Below are positions 8,860 through 17,347 of a stretch of DNA of 64,000 bases, piece by piece (the stretch's first letter is position 1; each line of letters begins with the position of its first letter). The position numbers and the translations under genes were made by a program. The stretch is from Ruminococcaceae bacterium BL-4. GTDB lineage: Bacteria; Bacillota; Clostridia; Oscillospirales; Acutalibacteraceae. The DNA lies in NCBI GenBank assembly GCA_902809935.1, contig LR778134.1, forward strand, positions 1,240,001 through 1,304,000, read 5' to 3'. Under the pieces are notes generated by a model. The model was not told where the DNA came from and did no database searches. It worked only from the letters and a program-made list of their open reading frames with translations.

Positions 8860-9015
8860 CCTCTATATATTTTATTTGACATCTTTTTGTTGTATAAGCA
8901 CTGCTTTTATGATTAATGATTTTAGGTGCTAAGGGAGGAAAGCTTTAGCATTGGTACTAACATTGTGCGAAGTTTGGAGAATGCTCCGAGCTAGCTGTTG
9001 TGATCGTCAAACATC
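8860..9015. repeat. Spacer with dif-like motif and hairpin
   Basis: Between the kinase and CPBP genes. CTAACATTGTGCGAAGT at 8957-8973 is a variant of the recurrent motif. It is followed by a hairpin formed by AGTTTGGAG and CTCCGAGCT. Similar hairpin flanks follow the copy at 59222-59238. Confidence 0.5.
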
Positions 9016-9648
9016 TTATCTGCCAAAGATGTTAAGTACTCCATGCAGAAGCATTGTTGAATAGCAGTTTTTAGTTTTGAGACGCAATGCCCCTAAAACA
9101 ATACCGAAACAGAGACCCGTAATAACCTTCCAGATGATAGCATTGGCCAACCCTGTTTCCACATGAAAAGCAATCGTGTCAATATACCCGAAGTGCCAAA
9201 TGGCAAACAGCAATGTTGACATAACATATGTGATCCACTCTTTTTTAAATAATGTATTAAGCTTATTCCACACAAATCCTCTAAAGATTAGCTCTTCGAA
9301 TACCGGTGTCACAATTGCAGAATAAATCAACAGGACGATTTCGGATGTACTATTGTTTTTCGTCAATATTGGTGTTGAGATAAACAAGGCAAACGTGATT
9401 ACGGTAAAGATTATATAGCCAGCCCCAAAGTGTTTTGGGAAAATAGACAGATCTATTCTTCTAAATTTGGCAACAAGCAAAATGAGCGCCGATAGCAGTA
9501 CCATTGCAAAAAGCGAGGCAATTCTATCAGAGTAATATGTTCTATCAACAACAAGAAAACAAGCACTCTTTATTCCAATACGTAGCAATTGCAGGACAAA
9601 TAAAAAACCGACTATCTTAGAAACATTTTTAACATAATTCCTACTCAT
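9016..9648 (-). CDS. CPBP-family intramembrane metalloprotease (copy 1)
   Basis: 210 residues with about six hydrophobic segments. The CPBP (CAAX-protease and bacteriocin-processing/Abi) motifs are present in order: EELIFRG (EExxxR, ~121), FAIWHFG (FxxxH, ~147) and LHGVLN (HxxxN/D-type, ~201). Family members cleave prenylated proteins or confer bacteriocin immunity; which applies here is unknown. First gene of the minus-strand three-gene block, with the dif-like motif about 50 bases upstream, in the promoter region. Confidence 0.85.
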   Translation of the reverse strand: MSRNYVKNVSKIVGFLFVLQLLRIGIKSACFLVVDRTYYSDRIASLFAMVLLSALILLVAKFRRIDLSIFPKHFGAGYIIFTVITFALFISTPILTKNNSTSEIVLLIYSAIVTPVFEELIFRGFVWNKLNTLFKKEWITYVMSTLLFAIWHFGYIDTIAFHVETGLANAIIWKVITGLCFGIVLGALRLKTKNCYSTMLLHGVLNIFGR

Positions 9649-9739
9649 ACATTTACTCCATATAGTCTGATTTGATTATACAATGAAAGAGCATCATAAA
9701 CATTATGCAAAGTTCGGTGAAGATGGCTGATCGTCCATT

Positions 9740-10255
9740 TTATTCAGCCACTACCGTTCCCAATTTTCCGAACCGTTTTAAGCTGTGAATGTACTCTGCA
9801 ACGCACACATAATTTTGTAAATCTTTTTCATCTACACCTTGGAAAGCACAGAGTTCGTCCCATAGCATAGTACTTCCTTCTACCATATAAAAACCGCTTG
9901 CAATATCTATTCCGACAAAAATTCTGGTAATATCACCACCCCACAAATCGAGGGGGTCTTTGTTTTCAGGACGATAAAAATGTTTGCCATTTCCTGAGCT
10001 TTCGAGAAAAAAAGCTTTCGGAATAGGGATAGCACCTTTTGGCAATTTTTCGGCATAATGTGCATTCATTGTAACATTGCCTATAATGGCATCGGTGGCT
10101 TTCTTGTCATATATCTCTGTTAAAGCGTATTTGGACTGTAAATAATTGAGCAATTCAACACCAGATTTCCTGTTTGGCTGCAATTTATCTTTATAGTTCA
10201 TCCAGACAACTTTCCACTGTTCAAAAACTTCTTTTGTCGGCTCTTGTGTTATCAT
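9740..10255 (-). CDS. Hypothetical protein
   Basis: About 171 residues from an ATG at 10255 preceded by AAGGTGG; a longer TTG start at 10276 is less likely. Soluble, no signal peptide. A conserved-looking core reads WGGDITRIFVGIDIASGFYM and the C-terminus is VCVAEYIHSLKRFGKLG. I do not recognise the family. It follows the CPBP block on the same strand, separated by the dif-like site. Confidence 0.5.
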   Translation of the reverse strand: MITQEPTKEVFEQWKVVWMNYKDKLQPNRKSGVELLNYLQSKYALTEIYDKKATDAIIGNVTMNAHYAEKLPKGAIPIPKAFFLESSGNGKHFYRPENKDPLDLWGGDITRIFVGIDIASGFYMVEGSTMLWDELCAFQGVDEKDLQNYVCVAEYIHSLKRFGKLGTVVAE

Positions 10256-10276
10256 ATTGTGAAACCACCTTTGCAA

Positions 10277-10687
10277 GGTTATAATTCTTATAATTCCGCT
10301 TATATCCTATACTTTTTATCCTGCCAGAGGGGTTGATTATATGCAGTTAGATAAAATCGTGCTCAATCGTGAAACAGTATTTAGGTTACCTCATTACGAT
10401 CAAAAGGCGCAGTAAGGGTACTGTACTGGAATATCGTCTAGATCTTTTGCAATTTTTCAAATATGTTGCGGATACGAGAGGAGAGGGGGATTCGGATTTT
10501 TATTATGTCAACACCGATCATTATCAGAACCCATAATTTTTCCTCTGTAAAATATAAATAATGTAAAACCTCACATACGGATTAACCATAGAACCTACAT
10601 ATTATATCATTCATCGTCGTTCCATACAATCACCATTGTGTAATCGCTGATTAGAAGAGATATTGCCGTTGTACGTTATGATTTAAT
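10277..10687 (+). pseudogene. Tyrosine-recombinase N-terminal remnant (10369-10536) in a gene-poor gap
   Basis: The plus strand carries an open stretch from GTG 10369 to TAA 10534-10536 reading VKQYLGYLITIKRRSKGTVL and EYRLDLLQFFKYVADTRGE. This is the SAM-like core-binding domain pattern of XerC/phage-integrase recombinases ('..T..EY..DL..FF.Y'). Nothing of the catalytic domain remains. The rest of the gap (10537-10687) shows no gene. A plausible fossil of an integrase that once acted in this island. Confidence 0.5.
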
Positions 10688-11155
10688 TCAGGCTGCTATA
10701 AAATCCAACACTTGTATAATTCTCTCGTCATTAATCATGAATCGGTTATGATGAAGCTCTAGTATATTAAGTATTTCGTTATAAGTTTCAAAGTAAGATT
10801 TCTTGCTGATTTTAAGACTTTTCACGTCAAATTTTTGCCTAATCGATTCGATTACAGTATTATCCAGCAGACAATAATTTGATTTCAATAAGTATTTTTT
10901 TTCAATTTCACGGGCAATATTAGAAGCTTCCTCAAATGAAAACACGAAATGTCTTTGAGAATTACAACAAATGGTATGCATAACATTGGAATTAATTATA
11001 ATCCCGCCACTTACTATTTTTTTATTTCCCACAATAAATTCTATTGAATTATCTAAACCAATGGCAATATGTTTTGCCCAATGTTTATGCAAATCTGGCT
11101 GATTAAAATCAGCGACTGACAATATGTGATCTATACCGAAATAAAAATCGTGCAT
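10688..11155 (-). CDS. AraC-type sensor domain protein lacking the DNA-binding domain
   Basis: About 155 residues from ATG 11155 (GAGGAG Shine-Dalgarno). The N-terminal half looks like the cupin-like sensor of AraC regulators (HKHWAKHIAIGLDNSIEFIV, then NVMHTICC). It ends at ERIIQVLDFIAA, exactly where the two AraC helix-turn-helix motifs normally begin, and no helix-turn-helix can be read in the next ~100 bases in any frame. Probably a C-terminally truncated regulator; it may be non-functional. Confidence 0.5.
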   Translation of the reverse strand: MHDFYFGIDHILSVADFNQPDLHKHWAKHIAIGLDNSIEFIVGNKKIVSGGIIINSNVMHTICCNSQRHFVFSFEEASNIAREIEKKYLLKSNYCLLDNTVIESIRQKFDVKSLKISKKSYFETYNEILNILELHHNRFMINDERIIQVLDFIAA

Positions 11156-11219
11156 AATATTCTCCTCGTCCCGCAGTTGCTTCATCAGGCTACTTCGCTA
11201 TATTATACGCCTAAAACAA

Positions 11220-11246
11220 AACTCAAGGGAGTTAAACCCTTGAGTT
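11220..11246 (-). terminator. Rho-independent terminator
   Basis: Perfect 10-bp arms AACTCAAGGG/CCCTTGAGTT with a 7-base loop, followed on the minus strand by TTTGTTTTAG. It starts 4 bases after the stop of the truncated hydrolase gene. Confidence 0.8.
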
Positions 11247-11250
11247 TTAT

Positions 11251-12276
11251 TTACACCTTTGAAGTAACAGATTGAGCATTCACCAGTTCTTTTTTGATCT
11301 GTTCCATACGTTTAACAGGAACATATTGATCGTTTTCGCCGGCTAACAGCAGAACATTCTGCGTGATTTTTTCTATAAAGCTTGATAAGTTGTGCTTTTC
11401 TACGCTCTTTAGAAAATCATACGGTGTCTTTGTCCCGGTAATATACATGCCATGTTTTATCTTCCAATCCAGATCAATGCTTTCTTTCATTTTTTCTTTG
11501 ATGATTTTATTCACAATCAGTTTTTGCTTCATGCTAAGCAGCATCAACAGCTTATTTCCATCTTCTTTAGAAAGTCTATTCAGCATCATATCAAGTCCAC
11601 TGTAAAAAATATCATAGCAGATGACATTCTTTATTCTTGGGTCAAAAGCTGCGGCTCTCGGCGCAAGATATCCTCCCCATGAAATTCCCATAAGATTAAC
11701 ATCATGCAGATTGAAATAATCAATGACCACAGATGTTGGAACTTCCCAGTCATACCGGAAGGTCAGCCCGTTCTTTCTTGCCTGCCCTTGTCCAGGGCCT
11801 TCAAACATAACGAGAGAATAGCCAAAATTGACACAATTTTTAACTACCGGATAAAATTCCTCCATGAACGAATCATATCCGCCATGTACCATGATTGTTC
11901 CTTTTGAATTTTCAGCATCAATTTTAATTGCCGGAAGGAAAGTACCTTCAAATGGAATTTCAAATCTTTGAATCGTTTTACCTTCATTTGCTTTCTCAAA
12001 GCATTCTCTGAAATTGCGATAACATTTCATTTTTTCCGGTGTATCATCGATCATATAAAATGCAGCCATTCGGTAATAATATGTTGCCTGACTAAATTTG
12101 CCCTCGCTTTTTGCCTGCTCTGCTAATTTGCTCCAATTTTCCGTCCAACTTTTCATGTCCTTTATATACGGAGTAATCGTTTTTATCTCTTCTACGCTGG
12201 CATTCTCCTCACCGTATGTTACTATGCGGTTTATCTGGAAGTTGAACTGTTCATTTTCCATGAATTCATAAAACAT
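11251..12276 (-). CDS. Alpha/beta hydrolase, C-terminally truncated
   Basis: 341 residues. The N-terminal helical cap (~1-110) is followed by an alpha/beta-hydrolase core: oxyanion region MVHGGYDSF (~135), GPGQGQ (~165), nucleophile elbow GISWGG (~203, Ser) and the acid loop LLAGENDQYVP (~320). This resembles the FrsA/DUF1100-type or prolyl-oligopeptidase-like family. The usual C-terminal His loop should follow shortly after SVTS, but the frame stops and a terminator begins, so the catalytic His is missing. GGGGGC Shine-Dalgarno. Probably an inactive or recently truncated enzyme. Confidence 0.65.
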   Translation of the reverse strand: MFYEFMENEQFNFQINRIVTYGEENASVEEIKTITPYIKDMKSWTENWSKLAEQAKSEGKFSQATYYYRMAAFYMIDDTPEKMKCYRNFRECFEKANEGKTIQRFEIPFEGTFLPAIKIDAENSKGTIMVHGGYDSFMEEFYPVVKNCVNFGYSLVMFEGPGQGQARKNGLTFRYDWEVPTSVVIDYFNLHDVNLMGISWGGYLAPRAAAFDPRIKNVICYDIFYSGLDMMLNRLSKEDGNKLLMLLSMKQKLIVNKIIKEKMKESIDLDWKIKHGMYITGTKTPYDFLKSVEKHNLSSFIEKITQNVLLLAGENDQYVPVKRMEQIKKELVNAQSVTSKV

Positions 12277-12905
12277 TATTTTGCCCCCTTTTTATTCATT
12301 TTCTGTCTACAATGTTTATTATAAATAAGATTTTTAATTTTAACTTTCAAATAGATGCTATTGCTGTTTATAGTGAACCTACATATAAATTGAGTATGGA
12401 ATATTTTTAATAACTGAGTTCGCTTAATTTCGTTTTTTCTCAATTGCACAATATGGTTCCGCTTTTTGTGCATAAAAAGCTGAGAATAGAATTTTTCTCA
12501 TTTAAACCACTTGAATTAAGATAAGCGGCATAAAAAGGCTTGTTTGCGCAACAAGGGGGGCGCACTTGTCACGCACAATAAAAAAGACAGCCTGACCCGT
12601 TTGGGTCCAACTGCCTTTTGATGCTAGTAATTCCAGCCAGCCTTCAATTGTAAATCAGTGTAGGGGATTGCCTTGTCACACGCTTGAAATCAAAAATTAT
12701 CTGTGATAAAATATAAATGTCATCGGCGGGTATATAATGTACGATTATATGCTGGATAAGATGGTGGGATACACCCACTTCTTATCCAGCTTTTTTGTTG
12801 TAAGGATATAAAACTTTTCTGATTTTGTCAAAAATGGCTACATGGCATATCATATGTATTTGGTAAACTTAATTGTAATAAATTAGAAGAAGGAATTTAA
12901 CGATT
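12277..12905 (+). promoter_or_regulatory. Leader region of the MFS gene: promoter and strong intrinsic terminator
   Basis: A good sigma-A promoter (TTGAAA 12684-12689, 17-base spacer, TAAAAT 12707-12712) is followed by a 7-bp hairpin (ATATAAT/ATTATAT). Next comes a long terminator with arms at 12751-12768 and 12774-12790 and a T6 run at 12791. This sits ~110 bases before the MFS start, so it may be a transcription attenuator. No known riboswitch class was recognised. The part before 12680 shows no gene. Confidence 0.6.
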
Positions 12906-13436
12906 ATGAAAAATGCGGACGATGGTGCAGTCAATAGCAAGCCTGATAAATTATGGTCCAAAGACTATATATTCTTAATGATTGCGAACTTCCTGCTGTT
13001 TTTTGCTGGGTGTTTACTTCTTACTGTTCTGCCGGTCTACTTAAAGCAAAATGGTGCGGGTGATTTTCAGATTGGCATCGTTGCGGCCGTATTTTACATA
13101 ACGTCCATGTTCATGCGGACTTTGACATCCAAAGTATCAGCCAGAGTTGGGAGAAAAGTATTGCTTCTGCTTGCAATGTCCATTTTTGCATGTTCCATGG
13201 TCGGATATTACCTGTTTGCAGGGATGTCTATGATCATTATACTGAGACTGGTTCAGGGCCTTGGATTTGGCGCCTCGTCAACTCTTTACGGCTCAACGGT
13301 AGCCAGCACCATTCCCAATGAGAGAATGGGAGAGGGCATGGGGTTTCTTTGGACTAGGAATTTCTGTCGCATACGTTCTAGGGCCATGTCTCGGTGCGGC
13401 GGCCATTTCACAGACATATTTTAAATGGGTGTTTCT
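12906..13436 (+). pseudogene. MFS transporter, frameshifted and truncated
   Basis: Starts normally (GAAGGAA Shine-Dalgarno). It encodes the N-terminal ~5 helices of a DHA1-type drug/sugar MFS (NFLLFFAGCLLLTVLPVYL), including a motif A-like loop (SKVSARVGRKV). One extra T near 13340 shifts the frame. The continuation GLGISVAYVLGPCLGAAAIS is read in the next frame up to KWVFLL at ~13436, where the sequence changes abruptly into a serine-recombinase tail. The C-terminal seven helices are missing, so the gene is dead. Confidence 0.8.
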
Positions 13437-13584
13437 GCTGGTTGCGTTTCATTCTGATTTTGGAAATCCAACTACATTTCACTGTGACTTGTCCGTTACG
13501 AGATACAATCTTGATCAGTACAGCAAAGCCAGCATGTTGGAAAAAGCTAAAATAGAGGAACAAGAAAATCTTTACACAGCATAA
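13437..13584 (+). pseudogene. Serine-recombinase C-terminal tail, copy 1
   Basis: Encodes VAFHSDFGNPTTFHCDLSVT plus RYNLDQYSKASMLEKAKIEE to the stop. It is almost the same as the end of the chimeric remnant at 25136-25672. It is fused in frame to the shifted MFS remnant at the shared GTTGCGTTTCATTCTGATTT. Homology continues through the hairpin and flank to about 13760 (matching up to ~25850). Likely debris of a large serine-recombinase element. Confidence 0.6.
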
Positions 13585-13988
13585 GTAAAGTTAGGCTCCA
13601 AGACAAAAACGTCTTGGAGCCTGATTTCTTTCTGAAACGTAAAGTACAGCACAATCTTAAAATAAAAAGTAGCTTCAATCATTTGAACATCGGCTTAAAA
13701 AGAGGTCGATTTATAAGCATATCAAAATAGAGGTCATTAGAATAAGTCTAACGACCTCTATTCGCTTCGGAAAGCACTCAAAAAGTTGCAATTGGATTTT
13801 CCCCTTTGTTTTTCTACTGACCAAAGGAGATTGCCAGAAATGAAGGGCTTTCTCCAGCAAATTATAGAAAAATCAAAAACTATTCTACTACGCAATCCAT
13901 GTCAATAGGGCAGTTACGATCTCCGGCCTATTGTTAGGCATATAGAATTCTTTGTATTCTTTCTTAAAATCAAACGCTTTTATGCTTG
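13585..13988. repeat. Recombinase 3' flank with two hairpins
   Basis: Contains a terminator (arms AGGCTCCAAGAC/GTCTTGGAGCCT, about 13593-13622) and a second hairpin (AGAGGTCATTAG/CTAACGACCTCT, about 13730-13758). Both recur after the copy at 25681-25850, and a degraded version lies at 36760-36930. Nothing else recognised up to the TfoX-like gene. Confidence 0.6.
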
Positions 13989-14309
13989 TCACTTCTGCTT
14001 CTTCTGCTTCGGTTCCGGTAATGCCATGTAGGTTGCCATTGCCAAGCGAACCAGGGCACTCCGGTTATCCACATCCTCAATTAAAAAATAATTCTTTGCC
14101 CCTTTATAAGGTGCTGCCTCTCGCAGCTTGGGACAAAGCGTGCGGCCTGCATTCGTAATTTTTATAAAAAGTTGATCGTCACACACAAGCGCAAAGATTT
14201 TTCCATCGAGGTATAACCCATACTCACCGAACATCTTGCGATAGGTGACGCACCCCATATCATGGAGTTGCTCGACGATATATTGCACAAAATCAAGTTT
14301 CGACGCCAT
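13989..14309 (-). CDS. TfoX/Sxy N-terminal domain protein
   Basis: 106 residues from the ATG at 14309, chosen because AAGGAGG lies 7 bases upstream; a longer frame to 14378 lacks a ribosome site. The TfoX_N fold pattern is clear: VTYRKMFGEYGLYLDGKIFA, then LFIKITNAGR and the C-terminal NYFLIEDVDN. Stand-alone TfoX_N proteins are common in Firmicutes. A link to competence is known for gamma-proteobacterial Sxy, but not for these short proteins. Lysine-rich tail (KQKKQK). Confidence 0.8.
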   Translation of the reverse strand: MASKLDFVQYIVEQLHDMGCVTYRKMFGEYGLYLDGKIFALVCDDQLFIKITNAGRTLCPKLREAAPYKGAKNYFLIEDVDNRSALVRLAMATYMALPEPKQKKQK

Positions 14310-14520
14310 CAAAATCCTCCTTTTCCAAATAGACATTATTGGTGTTTTCGGGTCCCTTGATTTCAAGCCCCAAAACATTGCGGTAAAAGTGAATCGTCAT
14401 TGCCCAGACAAATGTTCTGCATCATAAATACGCTCTCCTAAAATCCTATTTATGAAATTCAGTTCTGTCAAAATACTATAGCTCAAAACAACAGATTTTT
14501 TGTACTTATGGGAATACGTA

Positions 14521-15570
14521 TTAGTTATCTTCCCAGGGAAGGATGGCGCTTTTTTCATCTTCACCGTTTATAAGGTGGATCAGCTTTTTGGTTGCCAGCA
14601 GGCCCAGTGCTTCCTTCGGATGCGGCAAAGAGAAAAAATTGAGACTGCACTGTTGCGAAGATATGGTGCCGTCGAAAGAGCGAAGAGCCGTGACGGTTTG
14701 ATTTTGGTAGTTTATCGATTCCAGAGCCTGCAGAGTGATTTCATCATTATAACACACGATTGCTGTGCATTCTTTTGGAAGGCAGGAGTTGGAAAGCTGC
14801 TGTTGGATACCAAATTTTGTCTCGGTGTTGAACCAAAGAATATGATTGTCGTCTACCGGAATATCATTGTTGACTAAAGCGTCAATATAGCCGGAAAAAC
14901 GGCGTATCCCTTGGATATCGTCGCTTTTAAAAATGCCGCCGATAGAGGTATGACCTTTTCGGATCAGATCGGATGTCAGGTCGTAACTGCCCTGATAATC
15001 ATCCGTTACAACATAAAGAATGTTGTGCCGTTTTGTTTCCAGAAGCTCAGGATAATAGCCGTTGACAAAAACAAGGGGGACATTGCTGTCTGCGAGTGAA
15101 CGGTAGAAGGATAGGTTTGGATTTGGAAGCGCGGTTTTTGTTCCTTCTACGATCACTCCGTCGACATCATGAACGGAAATATTCTCTAATATGCTGTGTT
15201 CTTTTGCAATGCTGTTATTGGTGGCTTTCAGCAGAATGGAATAACCGGCGGAAGTTGCCACAGTTTCAATCCCACGGAGAATGGAAGGAAAAATATAGGT
15301 GCTGATATAGGTGGTAATTACCGCAATGTGCATGGTCCTTTTTATCGAAAGGACAGAATCTGAAATAAAGGAACCACTGCCCTGAATCTTGTAGATGATT
15401 TTGTCTGCTTCAAGCTTGGAGAGCGCCTGACGAACAGTTTGTCTGCTGAAACCATATTCCTGGGCAAAATCTTGCTCGGTCGGCAGTTTATCTCCGACAG
15501 AAAAATCACCCTTTTTGATGCGATCGGCAATTGAATGATAAAGCTGTATGTACTTCTTCTGCGAATCCAT
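14521..15570 (-). CDS. araR: AraR-type arabinose-operon repressor (GntR-LacI chimera)
   Basis: 349 residues from ATG 15570 (a GTG at 15579 is too close to the AGGTAG site). Residues ~5-70 form a GntR winged helix (KLPTEQDFAQEYGFSRQTVR). Residues ~80-345 form a LacI/periplasmic-binding-like sensor (IAVITTYISTYIFPSILRGI, VDGVIVEG, GGIFKSDDIQG). This GntR-DNA plus LacI-sensor build is that of Bacillus AraR, which releases DNA on binding L-arabinose. Divergent from the araA-araD-araB operon, with AraR-like boxes between the two. Confidence in function is high because of the neighbours. Confidence 0.9.
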   Translation of the reverse strand: MDSQKKYIQLYHSIADRIKKGDFSVGDKLPTEQDFAQEYGFSRQTVRQALSKLEADKIIYKIQGSGSFISDSVLSIKRTMHIAVITTYISTYIFPSILRGIETVATSAGYSILLKATNNSIAKEHSILENISVHDVDGVIVEGTKTALPNPNLSFYRSLADSNVPLVFVNGYYPELLETKRHNILYVVTDDYQGSYDLTSDLIRKGHTSIGGIFKSDDIQGIRRFSGYIDALVNNDIPVDDNHILWFNTETKFGIQQQLSNSCLPKECTAIVCYNDEITLQALESINYQNQTVTALRSFDGTISSQQCSLNFFSLPHPKEALGLLATKKLIHLINGEDEKSAILPWEDN

Positions 15571-15647
15571 GGAAGTCACACTACCTTTCTGTATCTTTTC
15601 ATTTATATTAATTATAGTTATCTTTGCAAAAAATACAATATATAGGG

Positions 15648-15695
15648 TATATAACGTACAAATAATTTTATAATCTTAAATTTATAAATACAAAT
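15648..15695. promoter_or_regulatory. Candidate AraR operators
   Basis: Two boxes resemble the Bacillus AraR consensus ATTTGTACGTACAAAT as I recall it: TATATAACGTACAAAT (15648-15663, right half perfect) and ATTTATAAATACAAAT (15680-15695). They lie in the araR-araA divergent region. An AT-rich TATAAT at about 15750 could be the araA -10. Confidence 0.55.
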
Positions 15696-15871
15696 TATCG
15701 AAATTTGCATAATTAAATAGCAAATAGTCTGTTATAAACGATGAATTTATAATAGATACTATGATTTGCATTGAAAATTGCTCGGATTAATGCTAGTCTA
15801 TGAAATACAGACAGATAGGCCTGCTATTTATAATTATTATAAACAACAAAATCTTTTTTGGGGGTAATAAT

Positions 15872-17347
15872 ATGGAGGAAAAGACCGAAAAAACATTTTG
15901 GTTTGTCGTCGGATCTCAATTTCTGTACGGACAAACTGTTTTGGATACAGTAGCTGCGAGAGCGAAAGAAATGGCTGAAGAAATGACAAAGCGTTTGCCG
16001 TTCCCTCTGATTTATAAAGGAACGGTGAAAGATCCCGCGGAAGCAACCCGGTTAATGAAAGAAGCCAACTGGGATGATAGCTGCTGTGGTGTTGTTACAT
16101 GGTGTCACACCTTCAGCCCCAGCAAAATGTGGATAGAGGGCTTTCACCTACTGCAAAAACCACACTGCCATTTTGCCACACAGTATAACCGGTCCATTCC
16201 CAATGATGAAATGGACATGGATTTCATGAATCTCAACCAGGCGGCACACGGCGACCGTGAGCATGGATTTATCAGTGCAAGAATGCGGCTGACGCGCAAG
16301 GTTGTCATGGGCTATTGGCAGGACGAAAAACCTTTGCAAGAACTTGGGACTTGGATGCGCGCTGCTGTCGGATACAAAGCCTCAAGGGAACTGAAAGTAA
16401 TGCGCTTTGGCGATAATATGCGCGAGGTTGCGGTTACGGAAGGTGACAAGGTCGAGGCGCAAATCAAATTCGGATGGCAGGTTAACACCTGGCCGGTTGG
16501 CGAGCTGGCAGAGGAAATCAATCGGGTAAGCGAAGCCGATATTGATAAAAAAATGGCGGAATACGCCGAGCGTTATGAAATGGCCACGGACAGCATTGAT
16601 ACGGTGCGCTATCAGGCCAAAGAAGAAATCGCCATGCGGCACCTGTTCGAACGGGAAAGCATCCACGCTTTCAGCAATACTTTTGAAGATCTTTACGGAA
16701 TGAAGCAGCTGCCCGGGCTTGCCAGCCAGAATTTGATGGCAGACGGTTACGGCTACGGCGGAGAAGGTGACTGGAAAGTTAGTGCCATGACGTATATCGT
16801 CAAAACAATGACCGCCGGCATGAGCGGAGGTACCGCGTTTATGGAGGACTATACATATAATCTTGAAAAGGGAAGGGAATATTCGCTCGGCGCACACATG
16901 CTGGAGGTTTGTCCGTCGGTTGCGGCGCAGAAGCCGAGAATTGAAGTGCACCCGTTGGGCATCGGCAACCGCGAACCACCTGCCCGCCTGGTTTTTGAAG
17001 GTCATCCAGGGAAAGCTGTTGTAATGACGCTGGTGGATATGGGTAATCGGTTTCGACTCATCCTTCAGGATATTGAATGCATTAAACCGCCTTTTGATAT
17101 GCCGAATCTTCCGGTGGCCCGTGTTATGTGGAAAGCACAACCCGATTTGTGCACCGGCGCAAAGCTTTGGATTATGGCGGGCGGCGCACACCACAGTGTT
17201 CTCAGTTATGACGCAACCGCTGAGATGATGACGGACTGGGCAGAAATGAACGAAATTGAAATGATACATATTACGAAAGATTCAACAGTCGATGGATTAA
17301 AACAGCAGCTGTTTCTCAATGATCTCGCATGGAGGCTAAAATGTTAG
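15872..17347 (+). CDS. araA: L-arabinose isomerase
   Basis: 491 residues, the family's usual length (~500). It converts L-arabinose to L-ribulose in the cytoplasm. The start at 15872 ([20 protein letters not shown]) aligns with the family N-terminus and has a G-rich ribosome site; an upstream in-frame ATG at 15800 would add an unusual hydrophobic tail. The metal/catalytic signatures are all present: GYGGEGDWK and FMEDYTY (the two Glu), [11 protein letters not shown] (His) and GGAHHSVLS (His). First gene of the araA-araD-araB operon. Its stop overlaps the araD start. Confidence 0.97.
   Translation: MEEKTEKTFWFVVGSQFLYGQTVLDTVAARAKEMAEEMTKRLPFPLIYKGTVKDPAEATRLMKEANWDDSCCGVVTWCHTFSPSKMWIEGFHLLQKPHCHFATQYNRSIPNDEMDMDFMNLNQAAHGDREHGFISARMRLTRKVVMGYWQDEKPLQELGTWMRAAVGYKASRELKVMRFGDNMREVAVTEGDKVEAQIKFGWQVNTWPVGELAEEINRVSEADIDKKMAEYAERYEMATDSIDTVRYQAKEEIAMRHLFERESIHAFSNTFEDLYGMKQLPGLASQNLMADGYGYGGEGDWKVSAMTYIVKTMTAGMSGGTAFMEDYTYNLEKGREYSLGAHMLEVCPSVAAQKPRIEVHPLGIGNREPPARLVFEGHPGKAVVMTLVDMGNRFRLILQDIECIKPPFDMPNLPVARVMWKAQPDLCTGAKLWIMAGGAHHSVLSYDATAEMMTDWAEMNEIEMIHITKDSTVDGLKQQLFLNDLAWRLKC

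Larger units (their letters stand above)
7415..9715. repeat. 2.3-kb duplicated three-gene block, copy 1
   Basis: Matches 50084-52384 at a constant offset of 42,669 bases, with only one difference noticed (T at 7647 versus C at 50316). It holds the MBL hydrolase, P-loop kinase and CPBP protease genes and their spacers. Left flanks diverge immediately before TGGCATTATAATC; right flanks diverge right after GCAAAGTTC, the edge of the dif-like motif (9697-9713). The identity implies a very recent duplication or independent acquisition of the same unit. Confidence 0.95.

Noticed and set aside
12276-12473. 65-codon minus-strand frame upstream of the truncated hydrolase
   Set aside because: Lysine/asparagine-rich frame in AT-rich DNA, no ribosome site, overlaps the hydrolase promoter region.
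12713-12797. Known riboswitch (mini-ykkC or T-box) upstream of the broken MFS gene
   Set aside because: The hairpins lack the required loop sequences (ACGR pairs, or the T-box UGGN bulge); only the terminator is secure.
16382-17269. Long minus-strand open frame (295 codons) opposite araA
   Set aside because: It mirrors the codon pattern of the well-supported araA gene, has no ribosome site and encodes His-rich, low-complexity-like sequence typical of antisense frames.
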